NCBI RefSeq assembly: GCF_900184945.1
Contig: NZ_FXYF01000011.1
Location: 102,001 to 166,000, forward strand
DNA length: 64,000 nucleotides
Origin: Antarctobacter aquimaris
GTDB lineage: Bacteria; Pseudomonadota; Alphaproteobacteria; Rhodobacterales; Rhodobacteraceae
Reading direction: 5' to 3'
Of the stretch, positions 17,816 to 29,279 are shown piece after piece. How positions within the stretch are numbered: the stretch's first letter is position 1; every line of letters starts with the position of its first letter. The notes below the pieces were generated by a model that worked only from the letters and a program-made list of their open reading frames with translations, made no database searches and was not told the origin of the DNA. Both the position numbers and the translations under genes were made by a program.

Positions 17816-19801
<1,986 letters not shown>

Positions 19802-19807
19802 ACCGGC

Positions 19808-20092
19808 ATGGCGTTCTGGAAGAACCTGTTTGGCGGCGGCAAGGGCGCAAAGGGTGCCCCTGCCGCCGAAGCCGTAGACTACGAAGGGTTTCGCATCACG
19901 CCGCAGCCCTTTGCCGCGGAAGGCGGTTATCGCATCCGCGCCATCATCGAGGGAGAGGTCGGGGGCGAAACCCGGCGCCACGAGATGATCCGGGCAGACG
20001 TCATCAGTGACCCGGAGGAGGCCAAGGCGGCTTCTGTCCGCAAGGCGCAGCAGATGATCGACCAGATGGGCGCGCGCCTGTTCGGGGTCTGA
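19808..20092 (+). CDS. HlyU-family protein
   Basis: A 94-residue protein matching the HlyU family pattern: a W-x-N-L-F-GGG N-terminus, [10 protein letters not shown], a central beta-strand segment [22 protein letters not shown], and a C-terminal helix [11 protein letters not shown]. HlyU in vibrios is a metalloregulator of toxin genes related to ArsR, but this short Pfam HlyU family is distinct and its function is poorly defined. It begins six bases after rpoD and is probably co-transcribed with it. The regulatory role is therefore uncertain. Confidence 0.8.
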   Translation: MAFWKNLFGGGKGAKGAPAAEAVDYEGFRITPQPFAAEGGYRIRAIIEGEVGGETRRHEMIRADVISDPEEAKAASVRKAQQMIDQMGARLFGV

Positions 20093-20097
20093 GGGCC

Positions 20098-20322
20098 ATG
20101 CGCGGCTGGATCGTCCGGCTGGACTGGCGGATCGTGGCGCTGTTGTGCGCCACCCTCGGCCTTGCGCCGTTCCTGCCTGAACCGCACCTGTGGGAAAAAC
20201 TGAAGCTGCTGGCCGCCGGGACGCTGGTGCGTCCGATGGACATCTTCGACCTGGTGCTGCACGGCGCGCCCTGGCTGTTGCTGGGTTTCAAGCTGCTCTT
20301 GGGTCGGTCCCGGCCGGAGTGA
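20098..20322 (+). CDS. Small two-helix membrane protein
   Basis: A 74-residue protein with a hydrophobic helix at about 9-25 (WRIVALLCATLGLAPF) and another at about 50-66 (LVLHGAPWLLLGFKLLL). Between them is a segment PEPHLWEKLKLLAAGTLVRPMDIFDL that I associate with small conserved proteins often labelled RND transporter; that label is not supported by size. It starts 5 bases after the HlyU-family gene and has a GAGG box. Confidence 0.7.
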   Translation: MRGWIVRLDWRIVALLCATLGLAPFLPEPHLWEKLKLLAAGTLVRPMDIFDLVLHGAPWLLLGFKLLLGRSRPE

Positions 20323-20341
20323 CCGGCCGGGATGGCGCAGG

Positions 20342-21247
<906 letters not shown>

Positions 21248-21342
21248 GGTACGCTCCCTGTTGCCCGTGCCGGTTCGTTGCGTTGCGTTGCCGGCGGACG
21301 GATGGCAGAAGGATAGAGGCGAGATGACGCAGGAAAATCGAA

Positions 21343-21771
21343 ATGTCGGTCACACGGTTCACGATTGCGACATCCGGGCCGGGGCTCTACGAGATCACGC
21401 CGCAGGTCGCTGCCTGGGTGGCCGAGACGACGCAGGGGCAGGGGGACGGGTTGTGCACGCTGTTCCTGCGACACACCTCGGCCAGCCTGCTGATCCAGGA
21501 AAACGCCGACCCGGACGTGCGCCGTGACCTCGACGCCTTTTTCGCGCGTTTGGTGCCCGACGCCGACGCGCCGGACATGGCCTACCTGACCCACCGCTGC
21601 GAAGGGCCGGACGACATGCCGGCCCACATCAAGGCGGCGCTGTTGCCCGTCAGCCTGGGCATTCCGGTGATCGCTGGGCGGCTGGGCCTCGGCACCTGGC
21701 AAGGCATCTACCTGTTCGAGCACCGGACAGCCCCGCATCGGCGCGAGATCCTGGTCCAGCTGACGGGGTGA
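21343..21771 (+). CDS. YjbQ/UPF0047 family protein (secondary thiamine-phosphate synthase type)
   Basis: A 142-residue protein of the YjbQ family. Characteristic parts are [23 protein letters not shown] near the middle, a conserved histidine cluster ([17 protein letters not shown]) and the ending [26 protein letters not shown]. Some members show low thiamine-phosphate synthase activity, but the physiological function is unsettled. ATG 21343 follows an AGGAAAA box. It is divergent from the dienelactone hydrolase. Confidence 0.87.
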   Translation: MSVTRFTIATSGPGLYEITPQVAAWVAETTQGQGDGLCTLFLRHTSASLLIQENADPDVRRDLDAFFARLVPDADAPDMAYLTHRCEGPDDMPAHIKAALLPVSLGIPVIAGRLGLGTWQGIYLFEHRTAPHRREILVQLTG

Positions 21772-21858
21772 GGATTTCCGCCATTGTCCGCTGGCGTCCC
21801 GGTGGTAGGCTTTGAACCACCAACACACCTGTTCATGTCATCATTCGGGATCAAACCC

Positions 21859-22620
21859 ATGCCACGCAAGTCCAGAGGTCGGGCGGTCTTCGCCATTGGT
21901 CTCCTGCTCGTCGCCGGCGGAGCGGGTGCCCTGATCGGTGTGCCCGAATATCTTGTCCGCCAGTCCGTCGAATACGCCAACACCTGCCTCGCGGTCGCCG
22001 AGAAGGACCGCGACCGGATCTGCCGGTTCATCGGCGGGCCGCTCGAGATGGCGGGACAGCCGGTCTACATCGAGAACGTCTCGCACGCCTTCCTGCCGAC
22101 GACGGTCAAGATCGACTTTGTCGACGGGCGGGGCACCACCTGGACCGCGCCGGCCAACACGCTGACCGACGGCGCCAGCATCCCGGTGATCTTTGCGCCG
22201 CTGTTCGGCGACCGGCAGAGCCGGGAATACGTCATGGCCGCCGCGCTGCACGACGCCTATTGCGGCATCGGCAACGAAGAGCTGGAAACCTTCCGCACGC
22301 GCTCCTGGCGCGAGGTCCACCGCATGTTCTACGAGGCGCTGCTGGTCAACGGCACCTCGCCGAAGACGGCCAAGATCATGTACGCCGCCGTCATCCTGGG
22401 CGGGCCGCGCTGGGATGAACCCGCGCGCATGCTGGATCATCTGCCTCCCGAGGTGTTGAAACAGGAGATGGAATGGTGTCTGAAGTGGATTGAGCTGACC
22501 GATCCCGCGCCGGAAGAGATCGAGCAGTGGATGGAAGAGCGCGAAACGCTGCTTTTGTCCGGGGCCGAACAGACGATGCCCGATTACCTCCGTCCGGCGA
22601 AGGACCCGAGGAACTTCTGA
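21859..22620 (+). CDS. DUF1353 domain protein with N-terminal membrane anchor
   Basis: A 253-residue protein. After a short basic start there is a membrane helix (AVFAIGLLLVAGGAGALIGV, about residues 9-28). The DUF1353 signature follows: TWTAPANTLTDGASIPVIF and, later, MAAALHDAYCGIGN. The His-Asp pair suggests a metal site or an enzymatic fold of unknown activity. I chose ATG 21859 (MPRKSRGRAVF); in-frame ATG at 21835 and an earlier start at 21784 are possible, and no strong ribosome binding site separates them. The amidohydrolase gene begins two bases after its stop. Confidence 0.75.
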   Translation: MPRKSRGRAVFAIGLLLVAGGAGALIGVPEYLVRQSVEYANTCLAVAEKDRDRICRFIGGPLEMAGQPVYIENVSHAFLPTTVKIDFVDGRGTTWTAPANTLTDGASIPVIFAPLFGDRQSREYVMAAALHDAYCGIGNEELETFRTRSWREVHRMFYEALLVNGTSPKTAKIMYAAVILGGPRWDEPARMLDHLPPEVLKQEMEWCLKWIELTDPAPEEIEQWMEERETLLLSGAEQTMPDYLRPAKDPRNF

Positions 22621-22622
22621 CC

Positions 22623-24161
22623 ATGCCTTCAGCCGAGGCCGACCGCTGGATCGCCACACATGCCTCCGACCTGTCGGAGGCATGTGCCCGCATTTTCGAC
22701 TATGCCGAACCGGCCTGGCGGGAATACCGCTCGGCCGAGTGGTACGTGGCACGGCTGCGCGCCGAGGGATTCGAGGTCGAGGAAGGCTCGGCCGGGATGC
22801 CAACCGCGTTTTGCGCGCGCTGGCGGCAGGGCGATGGGCCGATCATCGGCATGTATGCGGAATATGACGCGGTCCCTGCGAACTGCCAGGCGCCGGTGCC
22901 GTTCGAGGCGCCGCGAGACGGTCAAAGCGTGCTTGCCGCCGGGCACACCGATCCGCATTCGGCGCTGGGCATGGGGGCGCTGGCGGGCGTGCTGGCGACC
23001 AAGGCCGCGATGATGGCCCATGGCATTCCCGGTGGCTTGCAGATCACCGGGGAACCGGCGGAAAAGGTGCGCGGGTCCAAGCCCTTGCATGCCGCTGCCG
23101 GCTATTACGACGGGTTGGCCGCGATGCTGTCCTGGCATCCGTTCTACATGCTGCCGCTGTGCAACACCCTGCGCTGGGACACCCATTGCGGCGCGGCCTA
23201 TTCCTTTGTCTACCGGTTCCGCTGTGACGCGCCACAGATGTGGATGCGGGGCGGGGCGGGTGCGCCGCCGATCCCGCAAAGCCATTCGGACGTGCGCGCG
23301 CCGGGGGCCAACGATGCGCTGGTGATGATGTACCAGATGGCGCGGTCCTTGCGCGACTCCATGCTGCCGCATCGCGGCGGCTGGTCGGTGTCCGAGGCGA
23401 TCCTGTCCACCGGCCAGGCCACCGCCGACAACCTGCCCGCGCGGCAGGCCGACCTGCAATACATGATCCGCGTCGCGGACCTGGCCATGGCCGAACAGAT
23501 CACCGCGCAGCTGGACCGCCTGTCGCAGCACGTTGCGCAAGTCTGTGGCTGCACGGTCGAAAAGACCTGGGTCTGCAAATCGCGCCCCGGCCTGGCCAAC
23601 CACGCGCTGACGCAGATCGGCTGGGAGGCGTTACAGCAGGTTGGCGCGCCGCGCTACACGCCCGAGGCGCTCGATCTCGCGCGGCAAGTGCAGGCCGCTT
23701 GCGGCCAGCCGGTGACCGAAGACCCGCTGATCCCCGAGTGCACCCGCCTGATCGCCCCGCAGGAGGCCGAGGCGATCCTGCGCCGCGACCTGCCGCCTGC
23801 GCAGCTCAACAGCACCTCGGACGACTACACCGACATGTGCTGGCACGCGCCCACACTGCGGCTGTACATCGCGCGCCCGGCCCTGCGCGGCGGGCCCTAT
23901 CCGCCATGGGCGATGAACGCGCTGGGCGGGATGCCCGCGCTGATCGACCCCAGCGTCCAGACCGCCGGGCGCGTGCTGGCGCGGACCGCATTGCGCCTGC
24001 TGACCGACCCGGAGGCACGGCAAAGCGCCTGGGCCGAGTTCGAACAGCGCCGCGATGCCGCGCCGATCCCGCCGCTGGCCGATTATCCGCCACCCGTGGA
24101 CCTGCCCTGGCCGGAGTATGTCACCACGCCGCGCGGGCGGCATTGGCACATCCCCGGCTGA
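22623..24161 (+). CDS. M20-family-like amidohydrolase/peptidase (AbgB-like)
   Basis: A 512-residue protein resembling M20D amidohydrolases such as aminobenzoyl-glutamate hydrolase subunit B. The first metal-ligand region reads GMYAEYDAVP (residues 76-85), and ITGEPAEKVRGSKPLHAA provides the glutamate and lid region. LSWHPFYM and SQSHSDVRAPGANDALV-like segments follow. The usual GHxCGHN motif is replaced by GHTDPHS at 107-113, so metal binding may differ or the protein belongs to a distinct subfamily. Start ATG 22623 is right after the DUF1353 stop; a longer frame exists upstream but overlaps that gene. The substrate is unknown. Confidence 0.78.
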   Translation: MPSAEADRWIATHASDLSEACARIFDYAEPAWREYRSAEWYVARLRAEGFEVEEGSAGMPTAFCARWRQGDGPIIGMYAEYDAVPANCQAPVPFEAPRDGQSVLAAGHTDPHSALGMGALAGVLATKAAMMAHGIPGGLQITGEPAEKVRGSKPLHAAAGYYDGLAAMLSWHPFYMLPLCNTLRWDTHCGAAYSFVYRFRCDAPQMWMRGGAGAPPIPQSHSDVRAPGANDALVMMYQMARSLRDSMLPHRGGWSVSEAILSTGQATADNLPARQADLQYMIRVADLAMAEQITAQLDRLSQHVAQVCGCTVEKTWVCKSRPGLANHALTQIGWEALQQVGAPRYTPEALDLARQVQAACGQPVTEDPLIPECTRLIAPQEAEAILRRDLPPAQLNSTSDDYTDMCWHAPTLRLYIARPALRGGPYPPWAMNALGGMPALIDPSVQTAGRVLARTALRLLTDPEARQSAWAEFEQRRDAAPIPPLADYPPPVDLPWPEYVTTPRGRHWHIPG

Positions 24162-24227
24162 GCGCGCCCTTTATCTTGCGGCGGCAAGAACCCTCTACCC
24201 AAATTCTGGCGGCTCCCCTATAGTGAC

Positions 24228-24236
24228 TGTGGATAA
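24228..24236 (-). promoter_or_regulatory. DnaA box upstream of nrdR
   Basis: TGTGGATAA is the exact reverse complement of the DnaA box TTATCCACA. It lies 60 bases before the nrdR start, close to a TATAGT element at 24220-24225 that could be a -10 box. A single 9-mer can occur by chance. Confidence 0.4.
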
Positions 24237-24295
24237 GTGGGGGCCAACCCCATGACCAGAGGCAGGAACATCAAGAAGATTGAGGGGATGGGCCC

Positions 24296-24763
24296 ATGCG
24301 CTGCCCGTTTTGCGGAAATATCGACACCCAGGTAAAGGACTCGCGTCCCGCCGAAGACCACGTTTCGATCCGGAGGCGGCGCTATTGCCCAGCCTGTGCG
24401 GGGCGTTTCACCACCTACGAGCGGGTGCAGCTGCGCGACCTCGTGGTCATCAAGACCAGCGGCCGACGCGAGGATTTTGACCGGGACAAGCTGGAACGCT
24501 CGATCCGTATCGCGCTGCAAAAGCGCCCGATCGACCCGGAGCGCATCGACCAGATGATTTCCGGCATCGTGCGGCGTCTGGAAAGCATGGGCGAGACCGA
24601 CATTCCCTCCAAGATGATCGGCGAGATCGTCATGGAGACGCTCGCCCGGATCGACACCGTGGCCTACGTGCGCTTTGCCAGCGTCTACAAGAATTTCCAG
24701 GCCGCCGACGATTTTGACAAGTTCGTCAGCGAGTTGCGCCCCGAGGACAAGACCGGAAAGTGA
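24296..24763 (+). CDS. nrdR: Transcriptional repressor NrdR
   Basis: A 155-residue repressor of ribonucleotide reductase genes. The zinc ribbon is complete (Cys3, Cys6, Cys31, Cys34 in CPFCG and CPAC). The ATP-cone domain follows, with [21 protein letters not shown] and [24 protein letters not shown] elements. Length is typical. The last codons overlap the ribD start (GTG at 24760). NrdR-ribD linkage is common in proteobacteria. Confidence 0.95.
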   Translation: MRCPFCGNIDTQVKDSRPAEDHVSIRRRRYCPACAGRFTTYERVQLRDLVVIKTSGRREDFDRDKLERSIRIALQKRPIDPERIDQMISGIVRRLESMGETDIPSKMIGEIVMETLARIDTVAYVRFASVYKNFQAADDFDKFVSELRPEDKTGK

Positions 24764-25863
24764 GCTCGGACGACCGCCGCCACATGGCCCATGCGCTTGC
24801 GCTCGGCCGGCGCGGGATGGGGCAGTGCTGGCCCAACCCGGCGGTCGGCTGTGTCCTCGTCCGCGACGGGCGCGTCGTCGGCCGGGGCTGGACCCAGCCC
24901 GGCGGCCGCCCCCATGCCGAGACTGAAGCGCTGCGCATGGCCGGTGAGGCCGCGCGCGGCGCCACCGCCTATGTCACCTTGGAACCCTGCGCACATCACG
25001 GCGCAACCCCGCCCTGCTGCGAGGCGCTGGCGGCGGCGGGCATTGCCCGCGTGGTGGCGCCCTTTTTCGATGCCGACAGCAGGGTCGATGGGCAGGGATT
25101 TGATTTTCTGAGGAAAAATGGCATCGAGGTCACGACCGGTGTGGGCGCCGAGCAGGCCCGCGTGGATCATGCCGGCTTCTTCTTCCGGGTTTCCACGGGG
25201 CGGCCCTGGGTCACGCTGAAGCTGGCGATGACGCTGGACGGGCGGATCGCCACGGCGACCGGAGAAAGCCGATGGATCACCGGGCCCGCCGCGCGGCACG
25301 CCGTGCACGCGCTGCGCGCCAGCCATGACGCGGTGATGGTCGGTGCGGGGACCGCGCGCGCCGACGACCCGCAACTCACCGTGCGCGGCTTTGGCGATCA
25401 TCGCCAGCCGGTGCGCATCGTGGTCTCTCGGTTGATCGACGTGCCGCTGATGAGCCACCTGGCGCGCACCGCGACCCAGGTGCCGGTCTGGCTGTGCCAC
25501 GGTTCCGACGCGCGCAGCGAATTGAAGACCGCGTGGCAGGGTCTGGGCGCGCGGCTGGTGCCGGTTCCGGTCACGGCGGGGCGGGTGGATCCGGCCGCCC
25601 TGTTGCAGGCCTTGGGGGCCGAGGGGCTGACGCGGGTGTTTTGCGAAGGCGGTGGACAACTGGCCGCTTCGCTCTTGCTGAACGACCTGGTGGACGAGCT
25701 GCACGTCTTTTCGGCAGGGGTGATGCTGGGCGCCGAGGGGCATCCCGCCGTGGGCGCGCTGGGGGTCGACCGGCTGGCCGAAGCACCGCGTTTCACGCTT
25801 GTGGATGTTCTTGAGGAAGGCGGCGACGTGCGCCATGTCTGGCGCCGCGCGCAACCGGTCTGA
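24760..25863 (+). CDS. ribD: Riboflavin biosynthesis protein RibD (deaminase/reductase)
   Basis: A 367-residue bifunctional enzyme that deaminates 2,5-diamino-6-ribosylamino-pyrimidinone phosphate and reduces its ribose side chain. The N-terminal cytidine-deaminase-like domain has the zinc site HAETEAL and [11 protein letters not shown]. The C-terminal reductase domain begins near [18 protein letters not shown] and includes [35 protein letters not shown]. The GTG at 24760 overlaps the nrdR stop; ATG 24784 is an alternative. The riboflavin synthase gene usually found next is 4.8 kb away here, separated by an inverted capsule block. Confidence 0.93.
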   Translation: MSSDDRRHMAHALALGRRGMGQCWPNPAVGCVLVRDGRVVGRGWTQPGGRPHAETEALRMAGEAARGATAYVTLEPCAHHGATPPCCEALAAAGIARVVAPFFDADSRVDGQGFDFLRKNGIEVTTGVGAEQARVDHAGFFFRVSTGRPWVTLKLAMTLDGRIATATGESRWITGPAARHAVHALRASHDAVMVGAGTARADDPQLTVRGFGDHRQPVRIVVSRLIDVPLMSHLARTATQVPVWLCHGSDARSELKTAWQGLGARLVPVPVTAGRVDPAALLQALGAEGLTRVFCEGGGQLAASLLLNDLVDELHVFSAGVMLGAEGHPAVGALGVDRLAEAPRFTLVDVLEEGGDVRHVWRRAQPV

Positions 25864-25903
25864 AACGCAACAAAGCCAGATGGTTAACGGGCCATGGCGC
25901 GGA

Positions 25904-25932
25904 TTAACGAAACGTTAATATCCTGTGGACAA
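25904..25932. promoter_or_regulatory. CtrA-type site next to a DnaA-like box
   Basis: TTAACGAAACGTTAA at 25904-25918 fits the CtrA pattern TTAA-N7-TTAA and is also an inverted repeat (ATTAACG/CGTTAAT). Six bases on, TGTGGACAA (25924-25932) differs by one base from a DnaA box. The pair sits between the converging ribD and kpsC-like genes, where no promoter is needed for either. Confidence 0.4.
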
Positions 25933-25986
25933 GTCTGAAAACAACTTTTCGCTCAAGGGGCTGGATCACATACCTGTCAACACGCC

Positions 25987-28023
25987 TTAACGGCGCCACA
26001 GGTGCGCGCGGCTGGCCATCAGGCCTTGAAGCTTGGCCAGGATCCTGTTGAGCGGTCCCGCAGCAGGGATCTCGCCGGACTTCAGCCGTTTGACAACCGT
26101 TTCGACCGAGCAGGCTGATCCCGTCAGCGGATCGAAATAGCGCGGGTAATCAATCAGGGTCGCATGCACCAAGGCCTCCAGCGTGGGGCGCGGACCGGCA
26201 AGGCGGCGGGCCGGGACGGGACAGAGGTCACGCGTCAGGCCCCAGCCGGCATAGAACGGCACGCCCAACGTCACGACGCGGCATCCCCGCAGCAAGGCCT
26301 CGAACCCGGTGAGCGAGGTCATGGTCCAGACCTCGTCCACCTCGCGCAGAAGGGCACCGATGTCGCAGCGGTTCAACTCAAGATCGGCCCAGCGGCCAGG
26401 ATCGGACACCGCGCCGGCCCGCAATCCGGCTTCGACATCGGGATGCGGCTTCCACAGGATCACCGCTCCGGGATTCTCGGCCCGGGCGCGCTCCAGCAGC
26501 ACGGTGTTGGACCGCATGTCCGGGCTGCCCAGGAGGATCGAGGCGTCGTCCTCGACTTGGCCGGGCACCAGGATCCTGTGTCCCGGCGGCAGGGGCGGCA
26601 ATTCTCCGGAAAGGTTGTATTTGGACAAGCCTTCCTCCACCAGCGCGCGGATCAGCCTGTGGACACGTTCGGTTTGGTCCGGTCTCAGGCCGGCGGCACG
26701 GCGCTGGATCAGCGCGCCCAGGGCGGACGGGCGGGTCGGATCGTAGTAGATTCCCTGCGGATCCAGCACGAGAGAGAGCGGCGGCACCAATTCGGCCCCC
26801 AAACCGCGCGATCGCAGGAAGCCGTCTTCGACCCGGCAGCTGTTTTCCGGCGCCTTTCCGGCCCAGGCCATCTGGCGGCGGCCGGTCCTCAGGGCGATAT
26901 CCTCAGCCTTGTTCACATCATCTTCGAAGATCAAGCGTTTGCCTTGACCAAAGAATTTCTGTAGCGGCGCCCTTTTCCACAGCCGCATTCCCGAGGCGAC
27001 CCAGCCCGCCCTATCCTCGCGCCAGGCACGCGTGCGGGCTTCGAGAATGCCCAGCACATCCTCGACCTCGCACAGGCGATCCTCGTGCGGGTCGTACCAC
27101 AGCGGAAAGAGGACCAGCGCGGCGGCGCAGAGTTGCGCGCGGGTCAGGCTGCGGCGACGGCGCGGGATCGGGTCTTCGTCCAGGGTGAGACCCCAGCCGG
27201 CGTAGAACGGCTTGCCAAAGACGCGGGGCCTGTGCCCGGCGAGGATCGCCTCGAAACCCATCTGCGAGGACACGGTATAGACCGCCGTGGCGCCCTCCAG
27301 CAGGGCCCAGGGCGAACAGGGGGCGTCGCACAGGCTGATGTCGCCGCACGCGTCCGTCTCGCGGAAATGGCCGGCGCGGTGGCCCGCCGCGGTTTCCGGG
27401 TGGGTTTTCAGGACGATGCGCGCGCCCGGGTTCTCCTCGCGCGCGACGAACAGCATCTCGAGGAACCGGGACCGATCCGCCCCGCTGGCCCGCACCGAGG
27501 CATCGCCGGCGGTCTGGTCGATCACCAGCACGTAGCCCGGGTCCGGTGGCGCGATGTCCAGCCGGGTGGCGGAATACTTGCTCAGGTGGGCTTCGCGCAA
27601 CCGCGCCATGACCCCGCGCGCCCGGTTCAGCAGCGCGGTGTCGTCCAGAGGGTGGGTGTTCAGGAGGTCTTCGAGGTCCGAGGGGCCGCGCCCGTCGAAA
27701 TGCACGCCGCGATGGTCCACCAGCAGGCCCAGCGGCGGCTCGCCGCTGCGGCCTGGGTGGAGGGAGCGCAGGAAGGCGTCCTCGATCCGCACCAACCCGG
27801 CGCCAGACCTGGCCGCCATCGCTTCGCCCCGGTGGGCATAGGGCGACTGGCCCCAGACGCCGACGAGGTCCGTGTCTTCGGGTCGGCCGGTCGTCACGCG
27901 GTAGCCGGCCAGTGTCAGGATGCGGCGGAGCCGGCGCTGCCAGAGAAAGCCGCCGTTGTAGACAAAAAGACGCCGGGGGTGGTCTCCCCCGGCGTGGCCC
28001 TGTCCCTCGTATGTTTTGTGCAA
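25987..28023 (-). CDS. kpsC: Capsular polysaccharide biosynthesis protein (KpsC-like Kdo transferase)
   Basis: A 678-residue protein with two related halves, as in KpsC, which builds the poly-Kdo linker that anchors group 2 capsules to lipid. The repeats are visible as IEDAFLRSLHPG...LGLLVDHRGVHFD (N-terminal half) and VEDGFLRSRGLGAELVPPLSLVLDPQGIYYD (C-terminal half). Each half also has a LSKYN/LSKYS motif, a KTHPE/KPHPD motif and GVPFYAGWGLT/GKPFYAGWGLT. It begins at a TTG at 28023, six bases after the upstream stop. The first 21 codons contain an intrinsic-terminator-like hairpin (see 27961-27994). It is the last gene of the minus-strand capsule block. Confidence 0.87.
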   Translation of the reverse strand: MHKTYEGQGHAGGDHPRRLFVYNGGFLWQRRLRRILTLAGYRVTTGRPEDTDLVGVWGQSPYAHRGEAMAARSGAGLVRIEDAFLRSLHPGRSGEPPLGLLVDHRGVHFDGRGPSDLEDLLNTHPLDDTALLNRARGVMARLREAHLSKYSATRLDIAPPDPGYVLVIDQTAGDASVRASGADRSRFLEMLFVAREENPGARIVLKTHPETAAGHRAGHFRETDACGDISLCDAPCSPWALLEGATAVYTVSSQMGFEAILAGHRPRVFGKPFYAGWGLTLDEDPIPRRRRSLTRAQLCAAALVLFPLWYDPHEDRLCEVEDVLGILEARTRAWREDRAGWVASGMRLWKRAPLQKFFGQGKRLIFEDDVNKAEDIALRTGRRQMAWAGKAPENSCRVEDGFLRSRGLGAELVPPLSLVLDPQGIYYDPTRPSALGALIQRRAAGLRPDQTERVHRLIRALVEEGLSKYNLSGELPPLPPGHRILVPGQVEDDASILLGSPDMRSNTVLLERARAENPGAVILWKPHPDVEAGLRAGAVSDPGRWADLELNRCDIGALLREVDEVWTMTSLTGFEALLRGCRVVTLGVPFYAGWGLTRDLCPVPARRLAGPRPTLEALVHATLIDYPRYFDPLTGSACSVETVVKRLKSGEIPAAGPLNRILAKLQGLMASRAHLWRR
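27961..27994 (-). terminator. Intrinsic-terminator-like hairpin inside the kpsC 5' coding region
   Basis: On the minus strand, CGCCGGGGG pairs with CCCCCGGCG (27971-27994, 9-base stem, 6-base loop) and is followed directly by TCTTTTTGTC (27970-27961). This is the form of a rho-independent terminator. It lies within codons 10-21 of kpsC, so it may attenuate transcription after the export-lipoprotein gene. Confidence 0.65.
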
Positions 28024-28029
28024 GGGCCG

Positions 28030-29181
28030 TCAGCCGCCGGAGGCGCCCAGCGTGTCGGCGGCGGTCGAAAGCGTGCCCACCGCGCCCAGCGTGCCGGTCA
28101 GCGCCGCGATCACCTTGTTCCACTGAGTGAACGGGGCCTCGGTCACGTACAGCGTGTCCTGGTCGCGGATCACGAAATCCCGCGCCATGAACATGCCGTT
28201 GGGTTCGGTCAGGTCCAGCACGTAGACCACGCGCTGCGCGCCGATCAGGTCGGTCCGGCCCAGCACCTGGTTGGCGATCTCCGCCGGTTCGTTGCGGAAC
28301 ACGAAGACGCCGGTCGGATCCGCCGAAGTGGACAGCAGGCCGCCCACCTGCGCAATTGCCTCGACCGCCGAGATCACCTGGCTTTCGAACGGCACGCGCG
28401 CCTGGGTGCCGGTTGCGCCCAGCGCGGTGAAGGCGCGGGTGTCCTCCTCGACAAGGATGCGGTCGCCGCCGCGCAGCGCGATGTCGAACTTGGGGTTCTG
28501 GTAAAGATCCTGGAACCAGATCTTGCCCTTCTGGTCGCCGCGCAAGACGGTGATCTGCGCGATCTCGGGTTCGATCGTGATGCCGCCCGCGCGGGCCAGC
28601 ATGGCCGACAGAGTCCGGGTCGGCCGTTCGATGGCATAGACACCCTGACCGCCGACCGAGCCGACAAGGCTCACGGTCGAGCCGTCGCCGGCCAGGCGGC
28701 GCACCTCGACCTGCGGGTCGGGCGTCTGGGCCTCCAGCCGCTCGGTGATGATCTGGCGGATCCGCTCAGGCGTGTTGTCGGCCGCGCGGATGCGTCCCGC
28801 GTAGGGCACGAAGATGAAGCCGGAGCCATCTACCTGCACCTCTTCGAGGACGGTCGAATTGGCCGTGGCGGTGGCCAGCAGCCCGTCGTCGACGTTTTCC
28901 CAGATGGTCAGGCCCAGGGTGTCGCCGGGCCGGATGGTGTCCGACCCCAGAACGCCGGCGTTCTTGAACGTGTCGGTAAAGCCCAGCGCAGGCACCACGG
29001 CGGTTGCCCGTGTCACCCTGTCGTTGACCGACACGATGAAGGCATCGCCTTGGCGTTGCACCGATCCCGCGAAGATTTCACGCTTGTTCGGGCCAACGCG
29101 GGGCAGGCCGCAAGATGCCACAACGGACACCGCGACCAGGAACGCGACTCCACGCGCCCACCGGGAGGGGGTAAGTTTCAC
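28030..29181 (-). CDS. Polysaccharide export lipoprotein (Wza/KpsD-like)
   Basis: A 383-residue outer-membrane polysaccharide export protein. The N-terminus has a lipoprotein signal with lipobox VASC, giving a lipidated cysteine at about residue 24. The poly_export domain follows (SDTIRPGDTLGLTIWENVDDGLL, then VDGSGFIFVPYAGRIRAADNTPERI). SLBB-like segments come next (VSLVGSVGGQGVYAIERPTRTLSAMLARAGGI). The start is a GTG at 29181 with a GAGGAG box. It works with the KpsS-like and KpsC-like proteins to carry capsule to the surface; no ABC exporter genes (kpsM/T) are in the window. Confidence 0.88.
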   Translation of the reverse strand: MKLTPSRWARGVAFLVAVSVVASCGLPRVGPNKREIFAGSVQRQGDAFIVSVNDRVTRATAVVPALGFTDTFKNAGVLGSDTIRPGDTLGLTIWENVDDGLLATATANSTVLEEVQVDGSGFIFVPYAGRIRAADNTPERIRQIITERLEAQTPDPQVEVRRLAGDGSTVSLVGSVGGQGVYAIERPTRTLSAMLARAGGITIEPEIAQITVLRGDQKGKIWFQDLYQNPKFDIALRGGDRILVEEDTRAFTALGATGTQARVPFESQVISAVEAIAQVGGLLSTSADPTGVFVFRNEPAEIANQVLGRTDLIGAQRVVYVLDLTEPNGMFMARDFVIRDQDTLYVTEAPFTQWNKVIAALTGTLGAVGTLSTAADTLGASGG

Positions 29182-29279
29182 TGCTCGGTCTCCTCGACCT
29201 GATTTTTGTACTGCCTCAGCTTTTTTCGATAAAGTATCGGAGTCCGGCGCAAAAAACCAGTGCCAAGGGCAGGGGGCGC

